Assembly (NCBI GenBank): GCA_905235285.1
Contig: CAJOLI010000014.1
Location: 1 to 33,436, forward strand
Direction: 5' to 3'
Origin: an uncultured Bacteroidaceae bacterium
GTDB lineage: Bacteria; Bacteroidota; Bacteroidia; Bacteroidales; Bacteroidaceae
Length of the DNA: 33,436 nt
Numbering within the stretch: the stretch's first letter is position 1; every line of letters starts with the position of its first letter. This document shows, in pieces, positions 14,935 through 23,331 of the stretch. The notes under the pieces were generated by a model. It did no database searches. It was not told the origin of the DNA and was given only the letters and a program-made list of their open reading frames with translations. A program made the translations under genes and the position numbers.

Positions 14935-15819
14935 CTACTGCAGGTCGTAGCCGTACTGCCTCATGGCTCTCTCGCTGCTGCGCCAGTCCTTATCGACTTT
15001 CACAAAGCACTGCAGGAAGATTTTTTTGCCGAAGAAGCGCTCGAGCTCGCGGCGTGCTTCAGTGGAGACACGCTTGAGGGCTACGCCTTGGTGACCGATT
15101 ATGATGCCTTTCTGCGACTCGCGCTCAACGAAAATGACGGCGCTGATGCGTATAAGCGACTTTTCCTCCTTGAAACTGTCGACGACGACTTCCACCGAAT
15201 AAGGTATTTCCTCACTATAATAAAGGAGTATCTTCTCGCGGATAATCTCGTTGACGAAGAATCGGGCGGGTTTGTCGGTGAGCGCGTCCTTGTCGAAATA
15301 CGCGGGCGACTCGGGCAGCAGTTCCTTGATGCGATTGAGCACTACATCTACACCGAAGCTATGGAGGGCTGATATAGGGTATATCTCGGCCTTGGGCAAC
15401 ACAGCATGCCACTCATCGACCTTAGCAGCCAGAGTCTCCTGATTGCTGAGGTCAATCTTATTTATGAGCACCAGCACGGGCACGCTCATACGGGCTACCT
15501 TCTCGAGGAAATCACCGTTCTTGTCGGGCGTCTCCACCATGTCGGTGACGTAGAGCAGCACGTCGGCATCCTCGAGGGCGCTCTCAGAGAACTGCAGCAT
15601 CTGCTCCTGAAGCTTGTAGTTGGGCTTAAGGACTCCAGGCGTGTCGGAGAAACAGATTTGCATCTCTGGTGTGTTGACGATGCCCATGATGCGGTGGCGC
15701 GTCGTCTGTGCCTTGAAGGTGGCTATGGATATGCGCTCGCCCACGAGGAGGTTCATGAGCGTCGACTTGCCGACGTTAGGGTTGCCGACGATGTTGACGA
15801 AGCCTGAGCGGTGTGACAT
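14935..15819 (-). CDS. era: GTPase Era
   Basis: The 294-residue protein has a single GTPase domain with P-loop GNPNVGKST (12-20), DTPGV (G3) and NKID (G4). A C-terminal KH domain carries the RNA-binding loop GIIIGHQGVALKRV and the ending FVKVDKDWRSSERAMRQYGY. Era binds the 3' end of 16S rRNA and checks 30S maturation. It lies 88 nt after fabH on the same strand. YbeY and Era cooperate in other bacteria; both are encoded in this window, but in different operons. Confidence 0.98.
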   Translation of the reverse strand: MSHRSGFVNIVGNPNVGKSTLMNLLVGERISIATFKAQTTRHRIMGIVNTPEMQICFSDTPGVLKPNYKLQEQMLQFSESALEDADVLLYVTDMVETPDKNGDFLEKVARMSVPVLVLINKIDLSNQETLAAKVDEWHAVLPKAEIYPISALHSFGVDVVLNRIKELLPESPAYFDKDALTDKPARFFVNEIIREKILLYYSEEIPYSVEVVVDSFKEEKSLIRISAVIFVERESQKGIIIGHQGVALKRVSTEARRELERFFGKKIFLQCFVKVDKDWRSSERAMRQYGYDLQ

Positions 15820-15907
15820 TCTGATGCGGGATAGTCCGCAGTTAAATGTTTAAGTTTAATGGCCTTTGTCCGTAGTGTAAAGTTCTACCTCACGCAGAGC
15901 GGAAGCC

Positions 15908-16906
15908 TTATTTCCCATCATAGCCCCACTTCATATATGCCGCGCCCCATGTGAAGCCGGCGCCGAAAGCTGTGAAGATGAGGTTGTCGCCCTTGTGCAG
16001 CTGAGTTTCGTAATCCCAAAGGGCGAGTGGTAACGTAGCGCTGGAGGTGTTGCCATAGCGCTGTATGTTGAGCATCACCTTGTCCATGGGCAGTTCGAGC
16101 CTCTTGGCCACGGCCTCTATGATGCGGACGTTGGCCTGGTGAGGTATGACCCATGCAATATTGTCCTTGTTAAGGCCATTGCGCTCGGCAATGCGCGCTG
16201 TGGCGTCGGACATGTTTGTCACAGCAAACTTGAACACCGTGCGGCCCTCCTGATGCAGGTAGTGCATACGGTGGTCGATGGTGAAATGCGAAGGTGGCGT
16301 AGCTGAGCCTCCGGCCTTGAGGCAGAGGAAGGGCAGTCCCTGACCGTCGGTGCGCAGGTAGCTGTCCTGCCATCCGAGGTCCTCCGTCGTAGGCTCTACG
16401 AGCACCGCTGCGGCGCCGTCGCCGAAGATGGGGCATGTCTGGCGGTCGGTGTAGTCAACTATGCTCGACATCTTGTCGGCTCCTATGACAACGATTTTCT
16501 TGTAGCGCCCGCTCTCTATCATGCAGGCTGCCTGATCCATGGCAAAGAGGAATCCGGAGCAGGCTGCCGAGAGTTCGAAGGCATGGGCATTAGTCATGCC
16601 GCACTTGCCGATGACGATGCTGGCCGTCGACGGGAAGTGGTAGTCGGCCGTGGAAGTGGAGCAGATGACGGCATCCACCGTGAACGGGTCGGTGGCCGTC
16701 CGCTCGAGCAGCTGCTTGACAGCCTTGCGGGCCATATAGCTGGCGCCGAGGCCTTCTTCGTTGAGTATCCTGCGTTCTTTGACGCCTATGCGGGTCATGA
16801 TCCACTCATCCGAGGTGTCGACCATACGGCTCAGCTCTTCGTTCGTGAGGATATAGTCAGGCACGTAACCTCCGATTCCCGTGATAATGGCGTGAAGTTT
16901 TTCCAT
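15908..16906 (-). CDS. fabH: 3-oxoacyl-ACP synthase III (FabH)
   Basis: From ATG 16906 ([16 protein letters not shown]) the protein has 332 residues, the usual FabH length. An ATG six codons earlier adds MNSFFV, encoded in the A-rich tract and repeat border, and is less likely. The catalytic triad is visible: Cys116 in SAACSGF, His256 in IPHQAN and Asn286 in YGNTSS. FabH condenses acetyl-CoA (or a branched acyl-CoA) with malonyl-ACP to start fatty-acid synthesis. It is third in the yceD-rpmF-fabH-era run. The 136-nt gap to rpmF holds a perfect inverted repeat made of heptads. Confidence 0.96.
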   Translation of the reverse strand: MEKLHAIITGIGGYVPDYILTNEELSRMVDTSDEWIMTRIGVKERRILNEEGLGASYMARKAVKQLLERTATDPFTVDAVICSTSTADYHFPSTASIVIGKCGMTNAHAFELSAACSGFLFAMDQAACMIESGRYKKIVVIGADKMSSIVDYTDRQTCPIFGDGAAAVLVEPTTEDLGWQDSYLRTDGQGLPFLCLKAGGSATPPSHFTIDHRMHYLHQEGRTVFKFAVTNMSDATARIAERNGLNKDNIAWVIPHQANVRIIEAVAKRLELPMDKVMLNIQRYGNTSSATLPLALWDYETQLHKGDNLIFTAFGAGFTWGAAYMKWGYDGK

Positions 16907-16917
16907 AACAAAAAAAG

Positions 16918-17024
16918 AATTCACAATTCACAATTCATAATTCACAATTAACTTCGTTGCGCGGGCTTCAGCCTCAAACACGTTCGTTGCAGATTGTGAA
17001 CTTGAATTATGAATTGTGAATTAT
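16918..17024. repeat. Inverted pair of heptad arrays between rpmF and fabH
   Basis: The left array reads AATTCAC, AATTCAC, AATTCAT, AATTCAC, AATTAAC (16918-16952). The right array reads GAATTAT, GAATTGT, GAATTAT (17004-17024). They face each other, and 16925-16944 is the exact reverse complement of 17003-17022 (20 bp). The roughly 58-nt loop contains a GC-rich segment with GGCT/AGCC pairing. In mRNA this would be a long hairpin between the two cistrons, without a T tract. Confidence 0.88.
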
Positions 17025-17042
17025 CTGTTGCCAGTTGAATGT

Positions 17043-17225
17043 TTACGCTTCTTCTTTCTCTATAGCGACCTTTCCGCGATAGTAGCCACAAGCGGGGCAA
17101 ACGGTGTGGTAGATGTGAAACTCACCGCAGTTGGGGCATACAGCCAGTGCGGGTGCTACGGCCTTGTCATGTGTACGACGCTTCAGCGTACGTGTCTTTG
17201 ATTGTCTTCTTTTAGGATGTGCCAT
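17043..17225 (-). CDS. rpmF: Ribosomal protein L32
   Basis: The 60-residue basic protein MAHPKRRQSKTRT... is bL32 of the zinc-binding type, with Cys30, Cys33, Cys43 and Cys46 arranged as CPNC and CPAC. It is part of the 50S subunit near the peptidyl transferase region. It follows yceD by 37 nt, the classic yceD-rpmF pairing seen across bacteria, and precedes fabH. Confidence 0.98.
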   Translation of the reverse strand: MAHPKRRQSKTRTLKRRTHDKAVAPALAVCPNCGEFHIYHTVCPACGYYRGKVAIEKEEA

Positions 17226-17262
17226 GATTCTTTATAGTTTTATGATTTTTTGTTGCATTGCG

Positions 17263-17790
17263 TTATTTATTGTCGGCATCGCCCTGCGCGAGCAAGTCCT
17301 TCAGTTTGGCAAAAGGGCTGTCGGCATCTGAGACGGAGCGAGGCTCGGGGCTTTCAGAGACGAGGAACGGCACGTCGACGGGGCATTGGCCATCAGGATG
17401 AGTGTGGTGTGTGGGTATGGCCAGCACAACCATCTCAAAGAGGTTCCAAGCCAAGTCGAGTTCTGCAGTGTCAGCAGCTACGGTGATGATGTCGCCATCG
17501 TCGTCATAGGCTTGTCCCAACCTCACCGTAAGCGTGCTGTGGGCTTCTACGTCTTGGGACATAGGCTCCAGACACCTGTCGCAGGGAATATCCACGTTGC
17601 CCTCCATGTCGACGTCGACCTCGTAGCCGTCGGCCTTGTGTCTCACCCGAAGAGCAGCATCGATGCTTCCGTGCTCTATCTCTATCTGCTCGAGGGCTTT
17701 AAAGAAGTCGTCATCAAGGTGCCAGGCAAGGTCAGAGCCCTCGGCAGGCACGTCGAGTAGATTTACCTTATAGAGTCTCGAACATTCCAT
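17263..17790 (-). CDS. yceD: YceD family protein (DUF177)
   Basis: The 175-residue protein shows the DUF177 pattern: an N-terminal YKVNLLDVPAEG region, then VDMEGNVDIPCDRCLEPMSQDVEA (about residues 78-100) with the CxxC pair, and an acidic ending. It is required for 23S rRNA and rpmF expression or processing in some bacteria; the biochemical role is not settled. It is the first gene of the operon. Its -7 box ends only eight bases before the ATG, so the mRNA may be almost leaderless. Confidence 0.92.
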   Translation of the reverse strand: MECSRLYKVNLLDVPAEGSDLAWHLDDDFFKALEQIEIEHGSIDAALRVRHKADGYEVDVDMEGNVDIPCDRCLEPMSQDVEAHSTLTVRLGQAYDDDGDIITVAADTAELDLAWNLFEMVVLAIPTHHTHPDGQCPVDVPFLVSESPEPRSVSDADSPFAKLKDLLAQGDADNK

Positions 17791-17798
17791 ACGGGCGG

Positions 17799-17829
17799 CA
17801 AAGGTAGTGCTTTTTTCTTTTGCGACAAA
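17799..17829 (-). promoter_or_regulatory. Promoter of the yceD-rpmF-fabH-era-der operon
   Basis: TTTG (17826-17829, minus strand) and TACCTTTG (17799-17806) are separated by exactly 19 nt, a full consensus match. Only 8 nt lie between the -7 box and the yceD start codon, leaving a leader of a few bases at most. Confidence 0.85.
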
Positions 17830-17832
17830 GAA

Positions 17833-17905
17833 TTAGGCTAAAAAACTTAATTTTTATGAGCCAATCTTTAATCTTTAGGGGTTGTAAATGCCATTTTTAG
17901 CCTAA
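17833..17905. repeat. 12-bp inverted repeat between the kinase gene and yceD
   Basis: TTAGGCTAAAAA (17833-17844) and TTTTTAGCCTAA (17894-17905) are perfect reverse complements around a 49-nt loop. The right arm covers the stop codon of the histidine kinase gene, and the left arm ends 4 bp from the yceD -33 box. It could be a kinase terminator with a long loop or a binding site; the loop length makes a classical terminator doubtful. Confidence 0.65.
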
Positions 17906-19059
17906 GTTTTGCTCAACTCAATGCGGAAAGTGGTGCCCTTGTCGACCTCTGACGATTTGACGAAGATGTGTCCGTTGTGGTACTCCTCGATGATTCGTTT
18001 TGCGAGGGATAGTCCGAGGCCCCAACCGCGAGTTTTGGTAGTGTAGCCCGGCTGGAACACCGACGAGAAGCGGTTCTTGGGTATGCCCTTGCCCGTGTCG
18101 GCCACCTCGACGACGAAGTGCGCGGGTTCCTCGACGGCTGTTATCGTGATGCAGCCAGAGCCATCCATGGCATCGACGGCATTCTTACAGAGGTTTTCCA
18201 CAACCCACTCGAAGAGCGGTGCTGAGACATTGACATAAAATGGTTGCGAAGGCAACTGTGTGGTTATGGTCACGCGGTTGCTGGTGCGGCGGCTTATGTA
18301 GTCTACTACGTGTGATATTACATCGTTGATATTCTCGGGATGCGGCTCGGGGTGCGAGCCTATCTTCGAGAAGCGCTCGGCAATAATCTGGAGGCGGCGC
18401 ACATCCTTGTCCATCTCAGGCAGCAGCTGGTCGTCGGGGTAAGTTTCCTTGAGCACCTGCGTCCATGCCATGAGCGACGAGATGGGCGTGCCCAGCTGGT
18501 GGGCCGTCTCTTTCGAGAGGCCTACCCACACCTTGTTCTGCTCGGCCCGTTTGCTGCTGAGCAGAGCGAAGATGGCCACGACAACAAAGATGAACACAAT
18601 GCCCAGCTGTATGAAGGGATAGCTTGCCAGGCGCTTGAGCATAACGCTCTCGTCGTAGCAAAGCTGCATCACCTCATCGTGGTCGAGATGAATGTCTATG
18701 ACGCTGCCGGCAGCGCGGCGCTTCATTGCCCAGGCCAAGATTTTCTTCTCAAGCGATGCTTCGTCAGGGGCCTTCAGGTCGAGGTTCCTATGTGCCTGTA
18801 TGGTTCCTTCGGGCGAGAGCACTACGACGGGGATTGTGTTGTTGCCGTTGATGACTTTGAGCACCAGGGCGAGGTCGGTCTGCTCATCGGCCTGTTCAAA
18901 GGAGCGCATGGCTTCGGCCCACACTTCCATGCGGCCGCGCTCTTCGCGAGCCAAGTCGCTGACGAGGATATGCGACCACACGAGCGAGGCCGCACAGATG
19001 GCTATGGCGCTGCATACGAGCACCACTTTTACCAGACGCATGCGATCAGTCCAATGCAT
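17902..19059 (-). CDS. Membrane sensor histidine kinase (orphan)
   Basis: A 385-residue kinase with two membrane segments (about 10-32 and 148-168) enclosing a periplasmic sensor of about 115 residues. The dimerisation and phosphoacceptor region has KETAHQLGTPISSL with His187, and the ATPase domain has N-box ENLCKNAVDAM (289-299), G1 DTGKGIP (321-327) and G2 GWGLGLSLAK (345-354). The AHQLGTPISSL form of the H-box is typical of a Bacteroidetes HK group. No response regulator is encoded on either side, so its partner must be elsewhere. The signal it senses is unknown. Confidence 0.93.
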   Translation of the reverse strand: MHWTDRMRLVKVVLVCSAIAICAASLVWSHILVSDLAREERGRMEVWAEAMRSFEQADEQTDLALVLKVINGNNTIPVVVLSPEGTIQAHRNLDLKAPDEASLEKKILAWAMKRRAAGSVIDIHLDHDEVMQLCYDESVMLKRLASYPFIQLGIVFIFVVVAIFALLSSKRAEQNKVWVGLSKETAHQLGTPISSLMAWTQVLKETYPDDQLLPEMDKDVRRLQIIAERFSKIGSHPEPHPENINDVISHVVDYISRRTSNRVTITTQLPSQPFYVNVSAPLFEWVVENLCKNAVDAMDGSGCITITAVEEPAHFVVEVADTGKGIPKNRFSSVFQPGYTTKTRGWGLGLSLAKRIIEEYHNGHIFVKSSEVDKGTTFRIELSKT

Positions 19060-19128
19060 ATTTTCTCTTTTTTTATTAAAAGAACGAAAATGATTGGCAT
19101 TTTAGTATGTAGTATGGCTAAAAAAAGG

Positions 19129-19136
19129 TAACTTTG
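19129..19136 (+). promoter_or_regulatory. -7 box (TAACTTTG) of the peptidase cluster
   Basis: TAACTTTG lies only five bases before the ATG at 19142, predicting a leaderless or near-leaderless transcript. The -33 is unclear: TTTA at 19101-19104 is 24 nt away. Confidence 0.55.
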
Positions 19137-19141
19137 CAGCC

Positions 19142-20347
19142 ATGAAACGGAAAAAAACATTATTCCTTCTGATATCTGCCGTCTTGGTGTGCTCGGCAGC
19201 GACGCTCCTCTCGTGTCATGACGACGACCCTGAGCCGAACGTGCGACGTAGCCGCCATACCATTTTTATGTACATCGCCGCCGAGAACACGCTGGGCAGC
19301 TACTTCCGCTCGGATTCCTTAGAGATTGCTAACGCGCTGAAGTTGTTGCCCGACACTGTCCAGGTGGCTCTTTTTTTTGACAACACTTACAGCAGCAAGC
19401 TCTACTATGGTTTGTCGAAGCATGAGATGATGCCCGTAAAGACCTACGACCACAATGTCTGCTCCACAGACAGTGCCGAGATGGAGGCCGTGCTGACGGA
19501 CGTCTTCCGCTTCTTCCCGGCCGAGCACTATGGCATCGTGTTCTGGAGCCATGCTTCAGGCTGGGTGCCTTCGAGCTACAAGAAAGTGCGGCGTCGCACC
19601 TTTGGCATCGACAACGGGCAGCGCTCATCGCAGACCGATGAGGGTCCACAAATGGAGATTACAACGCTGGCCAATGTGCTGGCCCACCATCCGCACACCG
19701 ACTATCTGTTCTTCGATGCCTGTTTCATGCAGTGTATCGAAGTGGCCTACCAGCTGCGCCACGTCACCGACTGCGTCATAGGCTCGCCGGCGGAGCAGCC
19801 TGCCGACGGCGCTCCTTACACCCAGATGCTGCCCGAATTGGCTGTGGGCAACATCGACAATGCCCTGCGCATCTATTACGACTACTATGTCAGCGGTCCC
19901 GGCAACAGATACGGAGGTTCCATAATCTCGGCCATACGCACCGACAAGCTCGAAGCCCTGGCTGCCGCCACGAAGCCCTTGGTGCAAGCCCTCTTCGCCG
20001 AGCGCACGGAAGTGAAGACGGGCGACGTTCAATACTTCTACCCCGTAATCGACAGCGATGTGTTCACTCAGTACTTCGACATGGTGAACCTCTTCTACCG
20101 CCGTTGCCCCGACGATGTCTTCGAGGCGTGGCGCAAGACGTTTGACGAGGCCGTGACGTCGCAATACATTTCGCGCTACTGGCCGTCGGCCGCACGCAGC
20201 TGGCTCCAGGAGGTGCGCGACCCGGCCCACTGCGGCGGCGTGTCAATTTTCGTGCCATCGGAGTTCTACGAAGACTTAGGCTGGAACGCCGTGTTCCACA
20301 CCTACGACTGGTATGTCGACGCAGGCTTCAACACTACTAAATGGTAA
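19142..20347 (+). CDS. Clostripain-family (C11) cysteine peptidase lipoprotein
   Basis: The 401-residue product starts with a lipoprotein signal whose lipobox TLLSC places the lipid on Cys25, followed by an acidic HDDDPEP tether that fits surface export in Bacteroidetes. The C11 catalytic dyad is visible: His137 in FWSHASGW and Cys194 in FFDACFMQ, in the family order with SPAEQPADGAPY after them. Clostripain-like enzymes cleave after basic residues; the specificity here is not proven. A second gene starts 4 nt after the stop, and two more peptidase genes follow on the same strand. Confidence 0.92.
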   Translation: MKRKKTLFLLISAVLVCSAATLLSCHDDDPEPNVRRSRHTIFMYIAAENTLGSYFRSDSLEIANALKLLPDTVQVALFFDNTYSSKLYYGLSKHEMMPVKTYDHNVCSTDSAEMEAVLTDVFRFFPAEHYGIVFWSHASGWVPSSYKKVRRRTFGIDNGQRSSQTDEGPQMEITTLANVLAHHPHTDYLFFDACFMQCIEVAYQLRHVTDCVIGSPAEQPADGAPYTQMLPELAVGNIDNALRIYYDYYVSGPGNRYGGSIISAIRTDKLEALAAATKPLVQALFAERTEVKTGDVQYFYPVIDSDVFTQYFDMVNLFYRRCPDDVFEAWRKTFDEAVTSQYISRYWPSAARSWLQEVRDPAHCGGVSIFVPSEFYEDLGWNAVFHTYDWYVDAGFNTTKW

Positions 20348-20351
20348 GGCT

Positions 20352-20627
20352 ATGGCGGAGAACAACCACTTCAAGCAGAAATACACGCCGGAAGAAACAG
20401 AAGAGTGTTTCCAATGGTTTGAGCAGCACGCAGACCAACTGCCCGCCTCGCTGCAATTGTCGCCTTCGATGAACATACCTAACCTGCGGGCTACGGTAGA
20501 GGCCTTCGTCCACAAACTGCGGCAGCAGATGGGCAGCAAGACCGCCTACTCCGGGCAGTTTGCCGTACTGCTCATGATTCGCGAGCACTTGCGAGAGCAC
20601 TTTAACATACAAACAACGTCGAAATAA
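20352..20627 (+). CDS. Small conserved protein, possibly DUF6965-like
   Basis: A 91-residue cytosolic protein starting at ATG 20352, 4 nt after the clostripain-like stop and 5 nt before the M24 start. The segment TEECFQWFEQHADQLPASLQL and then NLRATVEAFVHKLR resembles DUF6965 (short Bacteroidetes proteins with a WF-x-LP-x-LQL pattern), by memory only. It has no signal peptide or membrane segment and is predicted to be mostly helical. Its tight packing between two peptidase genes supports a real gene in one operon. Function unknown. Confidence 0.75.
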   Translation: MAENNHFKQKYTPEETEECFQWFEQHADQLPASLQLSPSMNIPNLRATVEAFVHKLRQQMGSKTAYSGQFAVLLMIREHLREHFNIQTTSK

Positions 20628-20632
20628 CAATT

Positions 20633-22033
20633 ATGCTCTTCCCTAAACAGACTTACATCGAGCGCCGCGCGACTCTGCGCGAGCGCATAAGCAGCGGGCT
20701 GATAATCCTCTTCGGCAACAACGACTCGCCCGTGAACTACCCCTCCAACGGCTATAAGTTCCGTCAAGACAGCTCATTCCTCTACTTTTTCGGGCTGCAG
20801 CGCGAAGGCCTCGTGGGCGTCATCGATGCCGACTCGGGCGATGAGTGGGTCATCGGCGATGACATCGACATCGAGGACATCGTGTGGTTCGGCAGCGTCG
20901 ACAGCGTGGCCGACATGGCCGAGCAGGCTGGCGTGGGCAAGAGCGCACCGATGAGCCGCCTGGGAAGCCTCATCCAAGATGCCCACGACAGCGGACGCAC
21001 GCTACATTTCCTGCCACCCTATCGCCACGACACCATGATCCAGCTCATGGACCTCACCGGCATACATCCTCGCGATCAGCGAGCTAAGGCCAGCCTTAAG
21101 CTGATTGAAGCCGTCGTCGCACAGCGCATCGTAAAGACGCCCGAGGAAGTCGCCGAGATAGAGCGGGCCTGCGCCATCGGCTACGAGATGCACACTACGG
21201 CCATGCGGCTCTGCAGGCCCGGAGTCAGCGAGCAGGAGATTGCCGGACGCATCAGCGGCATAGCCTCGTCGCGCGGATGCATCGTCAGTTTCCCCAGCAT
21301 CCTCTCGATGCACGGTGAGATTATGCACGGCTACCCGTCGCCACAGCCTTTGGAAGCCGGACGCCTGATGCTCTGCGACTGCGGCGCCGAGACTAATGAG
21401 AACTACTGCTCCGACAACACACGCACGACGCCTATCAGCGGACGCTTCGACGCTCGCCAACGCGACATATACCAGATAGTCGTCGACGCCCACGACCGCG
21501 CCTTCGACATCGCACGACCCGGCGTGAAATGGTGGGACGTACACTTCGAGGCCGCTCGCGTCATCACCGAAGGCCTCAAAGCCCTCGGGCTGATGCGCGG
21601 CAACACCGATGATGCCTTGGCCGCAGGCGCCCACGCCATGTTCTTCCCCCACGGGCTCGGACACGCCATGGGCATGGACGTCCATGACATGGAAGGCCTC
21701 GGACAGATCTACGTCGGCTTCGACGACGAAGTGCGCCCACGCCTCGATCAGTTCGGCACCAACGCCCTGCGCTTCGGACGCCGGCTGCAACCAGGCTACG
21801 TCATGACCGACGAACCCGGCATTTACTTCATTCCAGCACTCATTGACGAGTGGCGAGCCAATGGCCACTGCAAGGACTTCCTGAACTTCGACGCCATAGA
21901 GCGATACAAGGACTTCGGAGGCATTCGCCTCGAGGACGACCTCCTCATCACCGCCGACGGCTGCCGCTACCTCGGAGAGAAGATGATTCCATATCACATC
22001 GACGAGCTCGAAGCGTTCCTCGCAACAAGATAA
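20633..22033 (+). CDS. Xaa-Pro aminopeptidase (M24, aminopeptidase P)
   Basis: The 466-residue protein has an N-terminal aminopeptidase-P domain (about 1-165; NYPSNGYKFRQDSSFLYFFG) and a C-terminal pita-bread M24 domain. The dinuclear metal ligands can be seen: Asp249 in LCDCGAE, Asp261 in CSDNTR, His344 in HGLGHAMG, Glu394 in TDEPGIY and Glu434 in IRLEDD. It removes an N-terminal residue preceding proline from peptides in the cytosol. Second enzyme of the peptidase cluster; no signal peptide. Confidence 0.94.
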   Translation: MLFPKQTYIERRATLRERISSGLIILFGNNDSPVNYPSNGYKFRQDSSFLYFFGLQREGLVGVIDADSGDEWVIGDDIDIEDIVWFGSVDSVADMAEQAGVGKSAPMSRLGSLIQDAHDSGRTLHFLPPYRHDTMIQLMDLTGIHPRDQRAKASLKLIEAVVAQRIVKTPEEVAEIERACAIGYEMHTTAMRLCRPGVSEQEIAGRISGIASSRGCIVSFPSILSMHGEIMHGYPSPQPLEAGRLMLCDCGAETNENYCSDNTRTTPISGRFDARQRDIYQIVVDAHDRAFDIARPGVKWWDVHFEAARVITEGLKALGLMRGNTDDALAAGAHAMFFPHGLGHAMGMDVHDMEGLGQIYVGFDDEVRPRLDQFGTNALRFGRRLQPGYVMTDEPGIYFIPALIDEWRANGHCKDFLNFDAIERYKDFGGIRLEDDLLITADGCRYLGEKMIPYHIDELEAFLATR

Positions 22034-22067
22034 GACATCTATCCAATAAAAATTTAGCTAAACCACA

Positions 22068-23276
22068 ATGAGAAAAGCATTTATCATCGCACTGGCCGCC
22101 ATCGTGGCCATGCCCTCTTTCGCCGCTAAAAAGAAGGAGAAGGAGGCAAAATCCAACAAACCAGTCTTCACCATCGTGAAACAATTGCCCATCACCAACG
22201 TCAAAAACCAAAACCGTTCGGGCACATGCTGGGCTTACTCAACACTCAGCTTCTTCGAGAGCGAAATCCTGAAGAAGACTGGCAAGACCTATGACCTGGC
22301 CGAGATGTACATCTGCAACATCGACTATATGGAGCGCGCTGAGGTCACCGTACGTATGCACGGCGACTGCGACTTCTCGCAGGGCGGCTCGGCCGGCGAC
22401 GTGCTGCTGACAATCAAGAACCACGGCATCGTTCCCGAGGACGCCATGGCTAAGCCCGGCACAATGATCGGCGACACATTGGCAAACTTCAACGAGTTCT
22501 TCAGCGTCATGACGCCCTACGTCAAGGCTGTGGCCGAAAGTAAAGCCAAGACTATCTCCACGCAGTGGAAGGCAGGCCTGCAGGGTATCCTCGACAGCTA
22601 CCTCGGCAAAGTCCCCGAGAGCTTCACCTACGAAGGTCGTGAGTACACACCGAAGACCTTTGCCGCCAGCCTCGGACTCGACTGGAACGACTACGTCAGC
22701 ATCACCAGCTACACACATCACCCCTTCTACACCAGCTTCGCCGTCGAGGTGCAGGACAACTGGCGCTGGGACCACAGCTACAATGTTACCATGGACGAGA
22801 TGATGAGCATCATCGACAACGCACTCGACAACGGCTACACCATAGCTTGGGGCGGCGACGTCAGCGACCAGGGCTTCACACGTCAGGGACTCGGCATCCT
22901 CTACGACCTCAAGTCCGGCGGCGAGAGCCTCACGGGCAGCGACCAAGCCAAGTGGCTCAAGCTGAAACCCGAAGAGCGTAAGAGCATGGCCGAGGAACTC
23001 GGCGTAAATGCTCCAGAGGCCACACCTACGCAGGAGCAGCGCCAAAAGGACTTCGACAGCTGGGAACTCACTGACGACCACGGCATGCACATCTACGGCC
23101 TCGCCAAGGACCAGAACGGCCGCGAATACTACCTCGTCAAAAACTCTTGGGGCGAAACGGGCGATTATAAAGGCACATGGTACATGACCAAGGCTTTCAT
23201 AGCTGCACGCACCATGGACTTCCTCGTTAACAAAAACGCCATCCCTGCCGACATACGAAAGAAACTCGGCATCTAA
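22068..23276 (+). CDS. C1-type aminopeptidase, bleomycin hydrolase/PepC-like
   Basis: A 402-residue papain-fold peptidase of the C1B group. Catalytic Cys54 is in RSGTCWAYST, His338 in DDHGMHIYGL and Asn359 in VKNSWGE. Unlike cytosolic PepC it begins with a signal peptide (MRKAFIIALAAIVAMPSFA) and a Lys/Glu-rich stretch, so the periplasm is likely, as for many Bacteroidetes members. Cytosolic relatives form hexameric cages and act as aminopeptidases; whether this one does is inference. It follows the M24 gene by 34 nt and precedes a double hairpin. Confidence 0.93.
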   Translation: MRKAFIIALAAIVAMPSFAAKKKEKEAKSNKPVFTIVKQLPITNVKNQNRSGTCWAYSTLSFFESEILKKTGKTYDLAEMYICNIDYMERAEVTVRMHGDCDFSQGGSAGDVLLTIKNHGIVPEDAMAKPGTMIGDTLANFNEFFSVMTPYVKAVAESKAKTISTQWKAGLQGILDSYLGKVPESFTYEGREYTPKTFAASLGLDWNDYVSITSYTHHPFYTSFAVEVQDNWRWDHSYNVTMDEMMSIIDNALDNGYTIAWGGDVSDQGFTRQGLGILYDLKSGGESLTGSDQAKWLKLKPEERKSMAEELGVNAPEATPTQEQRQKDFDSWELTDDHGMHIYGLAKDQNGREYYLVKNSWGETGDYKGTWYMTKAFIAARTMDFLVNKNAIPADIRKKLGI

Positions 23277-23289
23277 AAAAACAAAAGAA

Positions 23290-23321
23290 CGTCCGGACGT
23301 GTGGCAACACACGACAGGACG
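23290..23321 (+). other. First of two tandem hairpins after the C1 peptidase gene
   Basis: CGTCC (23290-23294) pairs with GGACG (23317-23321); inside, CGTGTG and CACACG close a GCAA tetraloop, with an internal loop GGA/ACA between the stems. No T run follows. It copies the outer stem sequence of the terminator hairpin just downstream. Confidence 0.75.
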
Positions 23322-23331
23322 TGAAAGCCCG

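Noticed and set aside
18340-19131. Plus-strand frame (263 codons) opposite the histidine kinase
   Set aside because: The minus strand encodes a complete kinase with H, N, G1 and G2 boxes; this frame shows no recognisable domain.
21002-21997. Minus-strand frame (331 codons) opposite aminopeptidase P
   Set aside because: Codon-bias shadow; the sense strand has all five metal ligands.
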